Below, one piece after another: positions 63,958-64,000 of a DNA stretch of 64,000 nucleotides. How positions within the stretch are numbered: the stretch's first letter is position 1; the number at the start of each line of letters is the position of its first letter. The DNA comes from Dysosmobacter segnis (GTDB taxonomy: Bacteria > Bacillota > Clostridia > Oscillospirales > Oscillospiraceae): positions 248,001-312,000 of the forward strand of contig NZ_JACOQI010000002.1 in NCBI RefSeq assembly GCF_014297285.1, in the 5' to 3' direction. The translations under genes and the position numbers were made by a program. The notes beneath the pieces were generated by a model, which saw only the letters and a program-made list of their open reading frames with translations, had not been told where the DNA came from and searched no databases.

Positions 63958-64000
63958 TAGCAACAAAGAAAATTATTGACTTTATGGAGACAGTATGATA
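63958..64000 (+). promoter_or_regulatory. Operator-like element with sigma-A promoter at window end
   Basis: TAGCAACAAAGAAAAT (63958-63973) abuts TTGACT (63976-63981), the same layout as at 23966; the -10 falls at the window edge. Confidence 0.6.

Overview
The window looks like part of a large temperate tailed-phage (or prophage) genome of the SPbeta-like kind, from a Gram-positive host that is probably a gut clostridium. This rests on the gene set: strong AGGAGG-type ribosome sites, TTGACA-17-TATAAT-like promoters, a single-chain RNA polymerase of the YonO type next to YonK-like and HU-like genes, a tyrosine-recombinase-fold repressor resembling SPbeta YopR/MrpR, and a phage tRNA array with a tmRNA. 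The host assignment is inference; no host gene is present.

Layout. 1-6.6 kb (minus strand): head and packaging genes read inward from the small zinc-finger protein through TerL, portal, protease/scaffold and a decoration-like protein to the start of the capsid gene. 6.6-11.2 kb (minus): about 24 tRNAs, one tmRNA and three tiny ORFs, under one sigma-A-like promoter at 11.2 kb and ending at a terminator before the packaging genes. 11.2-21.9 kb (minus): HU, metallophosphoesterase, YonK-like protein, YonO-like RNA polymerase, helicase-like ATPase, OGG1-type glycosylase, HNH nuclease and NADAR protein. 22.2-24 kb: tyrosine integrase on the minus strand and a GC-rich non-coding spacer of about 0.7 kb. 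24-42 kb (plus): a sigma-like protein followed by about 35 small, mostly unrecognised genes in short cassettes. Many cassettes are bounded by an intrinsic terminator and then a strikingly conserved promoter-like motif, GTTAGCAA-N13-TCTGTAATTATA, present about 20 times. 42-45 kb: methyltransferase-helicase fusion. 45-48 kb: an XRE/ImmA switch with divergent promoters, then the MrpR-like repressor. 48.2-49.7 kb: a second RNA cluster in which tRNA genes are interrupted by small inserts. 49.8-56 kb: Ro/TROVE-like protein, cysteine desulfurase, RNA ligase, RlaP-like nucleotidyltransferase and polynucleotide kinase-HD phosphatase, which together form an RNA repair operon. 56-64 kb: two PAPS-reductase-like proteins, a FolD-like protein, an NAD salvage set (nicotinamidase, PRPP synthetase, NAMPT, NAD synthetase) and two adenine methyltransferases.

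The most unusual signal is the coupling of interrupted tRNA genes to an RNA healing-and-sealing operon. Removing 43 nt from one gene and 48 nt from another leaves exact 73-nt tRNA-Asn(GTT) and tRNA-Gly bodies. The inserts share a helix-internal-loop motif (AAT on one strand, TAACAGCAA on the other) whose helix co-varies between copies. The same motif occurs in the opposite circular permutation around small anticodon-arm-like hairpins in both RNA clusters.

Regulation can be partly read. A dispersed element, TAGCAACAAAGTAAAT, brackets several sigma-A promoters (tRNA array, integrase, sigma-like gene, repressor) and also lies just before ribosome sites at gene junctions. This is the pattern expected for operators or stoperators of the MrpR-like repressor. 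All functional calls come from reading the sequence only; no database search was run.
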